Part shown: piece by piece, positions 62,295 to 64,000 of the stretch
How positions within the stretch are numbered: the stretch's first letter is position 1
Layout of the letters: each line of letters begins with the position of its first letter
Source: CBDDFV01 sp965227335
Lineage (GTDB): Bacteria > Planctomycetota > Phycisphaerae > Phycisphaerales > SM1A02
DNA length: 64,000 nucleotides
Assembly: GCA_965227335.1 (NCBI GenBank)
Contig: CBDDFV010000009.1
Span: 248,001-312,000, forward strand
Direction of reading: 5' to 3'
The notes under the pieces: model-generated
What the model saw: only the letters and a program-made list of their open reading frames with translations
The model's database searches: none
Told to the model about the DNA's origin: nothing
Position numbers and translations under genes: made by a program

Positions 62295-64000
62295 TCAGTA
62301 CGCCCGATCCTCGCTCCGCTTCCGCCAGTTCAGGAACGACGTGTTCAGCACCTTGAAGCCGCCCGGGGTCGGGTAGTCGCCTGTGAAGTACCAGTCGCCG
62401 GTGTGACCCGGCATCGCGGCCCGAAGACCGTCCACCGACTGGTAGATCACGTCCACGGGACCGTCCCACGCGATGTGCGCCGGCCGCACGATCTCCGCGA
62501 CCCGCTTCGAGATCTCGTCCAGCGAGAACGGCTCGTAGATCCGACGCACGTGATTGCGGTAGCTCTTCAGCGGCCCGCCCGCCTGCGCGAGACAGTCGCG
62601 CTCGACCTCTTCCAGCAGCCCGTGCATCTCACGCTGATGAATCAGCGACACCGCCGCCTCGAACGCCACGAACCGGCCGAGCTGACTCATATCGATGCCG
62701 TAGCAGTCCGGATACATGATCGGCGGGGCTGAACTCACAATGATGATCCGCTTCGGACGCAGCCGACTCAGCATCGTGATGATCGACTCCCGCAACGTTG
62801 TCCCCCGCACGATCGAGTCATCCAGCACCACCAGCGTGTCCGTCGGCTTCACCACGCCCCGCGTGATGTCGTAGATGTGCGCGACGAGATCGCGACGCGC
62901 GGCGTCGTGGGTGATGAACGTCCGGAGCCGCGCGTCCTTGTGCGCGATCTTCTCCCCCCGCGCCCGACGCTGCACGAGATCCATCAGGCATTCCCGCGTG
63001 ATCTCGCCGCTCTGGATCTGTCCCCACAGCCGATCGACGTCCCGCGCGTGCGTGATCTCGTGCACGCCCTCCATCAGGCCCAGGTACGCCGTCTCCGCCG
63101 TGTTCGGCACGAACGAGAACACGCAGTTGTCGACGTCGTGATCCACCGCCTCCAGCACGCGCGGGGCCAGCGAACGTCCGAGCGACTTCCGTTCGCGGTA
63201 GATCTCGTGATCGTTCCCGCGACTGAAGTAGATCCGCTCGAACGTGCACTGCCGCAGCGGAAGCGCCGGGCGGAACGGTTCGTTGATCACCTCGCCGCTC
63301 CGCTTGATCACGATCACGTGCCCCGGCGGAATCGGATGCACCTGCTCCGGCTCCGCGTTGAGGACGTTCGTCAGGGCGACCCGTTCCGACGCCGCCGCGA
63401 AGACCTCGTCGTCGTGGTAGTAGTACCCCGGCCGGATGCCCGAGGGATCGCGACAGATGAACGCATCACCGTTGCCGAGCAGACCCGCGAAGACGTATCC
63501 GCCGTCCCATTCCTCACCGGCGTTCTCCATCACCCGGACGATGTTCAGGTCGTCCGACACCTGCCGCGCGAGTTCGCGCCCGTCCAGCCCGACGAACGAG
63601 CCGGGGCCCATCGTCGCCTCGAGGTGATCGTGCTCGCGGTCGAGGCAGTAGCCGATACGCTCGAGGATCACCTGGGTGTCCGAGTCGCCGACCAGATCCA
63701 GCCCGTAGCCGTGCAATTGCCGGAAGAGCTCCGGGGCGTTCGTCACGTTGAAGTTGCCGGCGACCATCATCGACCGGCTCGCGACGTTCGACTTCCGGAT
63801 GTACGGATGGCAGAACTTGACCGATCGGCCCGAATGCGTGCCGTACCGCAGGTGACCGATGTACACCTCGCCCAGAAACTCACACTTGAGCTTGGCGTCT
63901 CGTTCGTCCAGTTCGCGGCCCCGGGCCGCCGCCTTCTCGATCGGTTTCAGGTCGGAGGAAATCGCCTTCAGCACCCGCTCCAGCGCGTTGCGTTTGTCGG
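62295..64000 (-). CDS. purF: Amidophosphoribosyltransferase (5' end outside window)
   Basis: About 568 residues visible; the frame continues to the right edge (DKRNALERVLKAISSD), so the N-terminal catalytic cysteine region lies outside. The glutaminase part is seen as YIGHLRYGTHSG, VAGNFNVTNAPELF and LGNGDAFICRDPSGIRPGYY. The phosphoribosyl-transfer part has the PRPP loop TLVVLDDSIVRGTTLRESI and PKRIIIVSSAPPIMYPDCYGIDM. C-terminus ends NTSFLNWRKRSEDRAY. First committed step of purine synthesis. The C-terminal part is longer than in E. coli PurF, as in the planctomycete/Bacteroidota type. Convergent with the LamG gene. Confidence 0.9.
   Translation of the reverse strand, partial: DKRNALERVLKAISSDLKPIEKAAARGRELDERDAKLKCEFLGEVYIGHLRYGTHSGRSVKFCHPYIRKSNVASRSMMVAGNFNVTNAPELFRQLHGYGLDLVGDSDTQVILERIGYCLDREHDHLEATMGPGSFVGLDGRELARQVSDDLNIVRVMENAGEEWDGGYVFAGLLGNGDAFICRDPSGIRPGYYYHDDEVFAAASERVALTNVLNAEPEQVHPIPPGHVIVIKRSGEVINEPFRPALPLRQCTFERIYFSRGNDHEIYRERKSLGRSLAPRVLEAVDHDVDNCVFSFVPNTAETAYLGLMEGVHEITHARDVDRLWGQIQSGEITRECLMDLVQRRARGEKIAHKDARLRTFITHDAARRDLVAHIYDITRGVVKPTDTLVVLDDSIVRGTTLRESIITMLSRLRPKRIIIVSSAPPIMYPDCYGIDMSQLGRFVAFEAAVSLIHQREMHGLLEEVERDCLAQAGGPLKSYRNHVRRIYEPFSLDEISKRVAEIVRPAHIAWDGPVDVIYQSVDGLRAAMPGHTGDWYFTGDYPTPGGFKVLNTSFLNWRKRSEDRAY

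Overview
The window looks like chromosome from a high-GC planctomycete, most likely class Phycisphaerae. The evidence is the 16S rRNA gene (planctomycete-type changes, for example GGAGGCTGC at the usual GGAGGCAGC site), a 16S gene standing apart from 23S/5S, secreted proteins ending in dockerin-like 'DLAxLLAAWG' repeats, and many Tat-exported Gfo/Idh/MocA oxidoreductases. Taxonomy is inferred from these features only; no search was run.

Layout. (1) 1-19.2 kb: the tail of a LigD-type polymerase, a DUF72 protein, then a large carbohydrate-oxidation block. It has five Gfo/Idh/MocA oxidoreductases, three xylose-isomerase-like TIM barrels, a metallo-beta-lactamase-fold hydrolase, an ApbE flavin transferase, a SUMF1-like protein, an SDR, a NupG-like MFS transporter, and a PA14/beta-propeller/DUF1080 (3-keto-disaccharide hydrolase) fusion. 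Several carry twin-arginine signals, so much of the sugar chemistry is probably extracytoplasmic. (2) 19.3-25.6 kb: an acetolactate synthase-like ThDP enzyme, DUF2945 protein, coiled-coil membrane protein, TilS, a degenerate receiver domain and a seven-heme TPR cytochrome. (3) 25.7-39.6 kb: a phenylacetate-degradation region (paaN, paaY, paaD, paaC, paaB, paaA, a PaaJ-type thiolase). It is interleaved with a complete 2-oxo-acid dehydrogenase complex (E1alpha, E1beta, E2, E3), a zinc-ribbon CD225-like/DUF2752 pair, and a secreted dockerin-type protein inserted in opposite orientation between paaA and paaB. (4) 39.6-42.5 kb: a solitary 16S rRNA gene with its own promoter, boxA-like leader, long-range processing stem and terminator; no 23S, 5S or tRNA follows. 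(5) 42.5-64 kb: DUF1579 protein, UlaG-like hydrolase, HD-domain protein, MFS, ComF, PutA, IleRS, membrane AraC regulator, S41 peptidase, stand-alone tRNA-binding domain, PpiD/SurA-like anchor protein, ribosomal protein S4, LamG/dockerin protein, and the 3' part of purF.

The most interesting regulatory structure is upstream of ileS. A good promoter places transcription at or next to the ATG of a 22-codon leader peptide with five isoleucine codons. A perfect 11-bp terminator hairpin with a U-rich tail follows. Sequence inside the leader peptide can pair with the terminator's left arm as an antiterminator. This is the full set of parts for ribosome-mediated transcription attenuation of isoleucyl-tRNA synthetase by charged tRNA-Ile. 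A related observation is that several start codons here lack a Shine-Dalgarno and sit 5-8 nt behind a TANNNT -10 element, suggesting frequent leaderless transcription.

Other points: the IleRS C-terminal zinc site has lost three of four cysteines; PaaB appears to be a tandem two-domain version; no PaaE/PaaK/PaaG/PaaZ is present; and a small palindromic element occurs in frame at the 5' ends of two unrelated genes.
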